Shown here: positions 40,513 through 40,526 of the stretch, piece by piece
Numbering within the stretch: the stretch's first letter is position 1
Layout: each line of letters opens with the position of its first letter
NCBI GenBank assembly: GCA_002284615.2
Contig: MU069462.1
Coordinates: 555,981 to 596,506, forward strand
Reading direction: 5' to 3'
From: Dunaliella salina
Lineage: Eukaryota > Chlorophyta > Chlorophyceae > Chlamydomonadales > Dunaliellaceae
DNA length: 40,526 nucleotides
Program-made: the position numbers and the translations under genes
The notes under the pieces: model-generated
What the model saw: only the letters and a program-made list of their open reading frames with translations
The model's database searches: none
What the model was told of the DNA's origin: nothing

Positions 40513-40526
40513 TGTGTGTGTGTGTG
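40513..40526. repeat. (TG)n microsatellite at window end
   Basis: TGTGTGTGTGTG at the last bases; probably continues beyond the window. Confidence 0.85.

Overview
The window is nuclear DNA of a eukaryote, most likely a chlorophyte green alga. The one intact cellular gene encodes a plastid-type phosphoglycerate kinase with a transit-peptide-like N terminus and nine GT-AG introns, and a TGTAA motif of the kind green algae use for polyadenylation lies downstream. Composition is moderate in GC. The combination of simple-repeat-rich DNA, dual-endonuclease LINEs and pentanucleotide-tailed repeats would suit a Chlamydomonadales alga such as Dunaliella, but that genus is a guess.

Layout. 1-1460: (GA)n, a minisatellite and an array of palindromes. 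1705-2370: one possible low-complexity exon. 2371-5380: little except a tandem duplication and a SINE-like insertion with an 18-bp target-site duplication. 5380-23770: a graveyard of nested mobile elements, namely two related LINE families with restriction-like endonuclease ends (here LINE-A and LINE-B), a TIR transposon family with 9-bp target duplications, a tRNA-headed SINE, and long (AACAG)n and (TTTTC)n tracts. A 780-N gap (20300-21079) is flanked by two copies of the same 1979-bp sequence. 24111-29979: the PGK gene, 10 exons, 440 codons, with fragments of the TIR family in intron 7. 30489-31530: a triplicated ~350-bp repeat. 31980-39390: TA-flanked TIR elements that all end in CCGTAG, a third LINE (LINE-C) split by insertions, and more LINE-B relics. 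39391-40526: nothing assignable, then (TG)n.

The most notable content is LINE-A. Its parts, scattered on the minus strand, together encode an APE-type endonuclease, reverse transcriptase, a PHD-like zinc finger, a domain resembling the PCIF1 cap-methyltransferase fold with a degraded NPPF motif, RNase H, a CCHC knuckle and a restriction-like endonuclease (RHN, RPD, E-x-K). That is a Dualen/RandI-like dual-endonuclease plan with extra chromatin- or RNA-modification-like modules. LINE-A segments are bounded by single Ns and carry scattered Ns, so part of their order is probably an assembly composite. All LINE copies look dead; only PGK appears functional.
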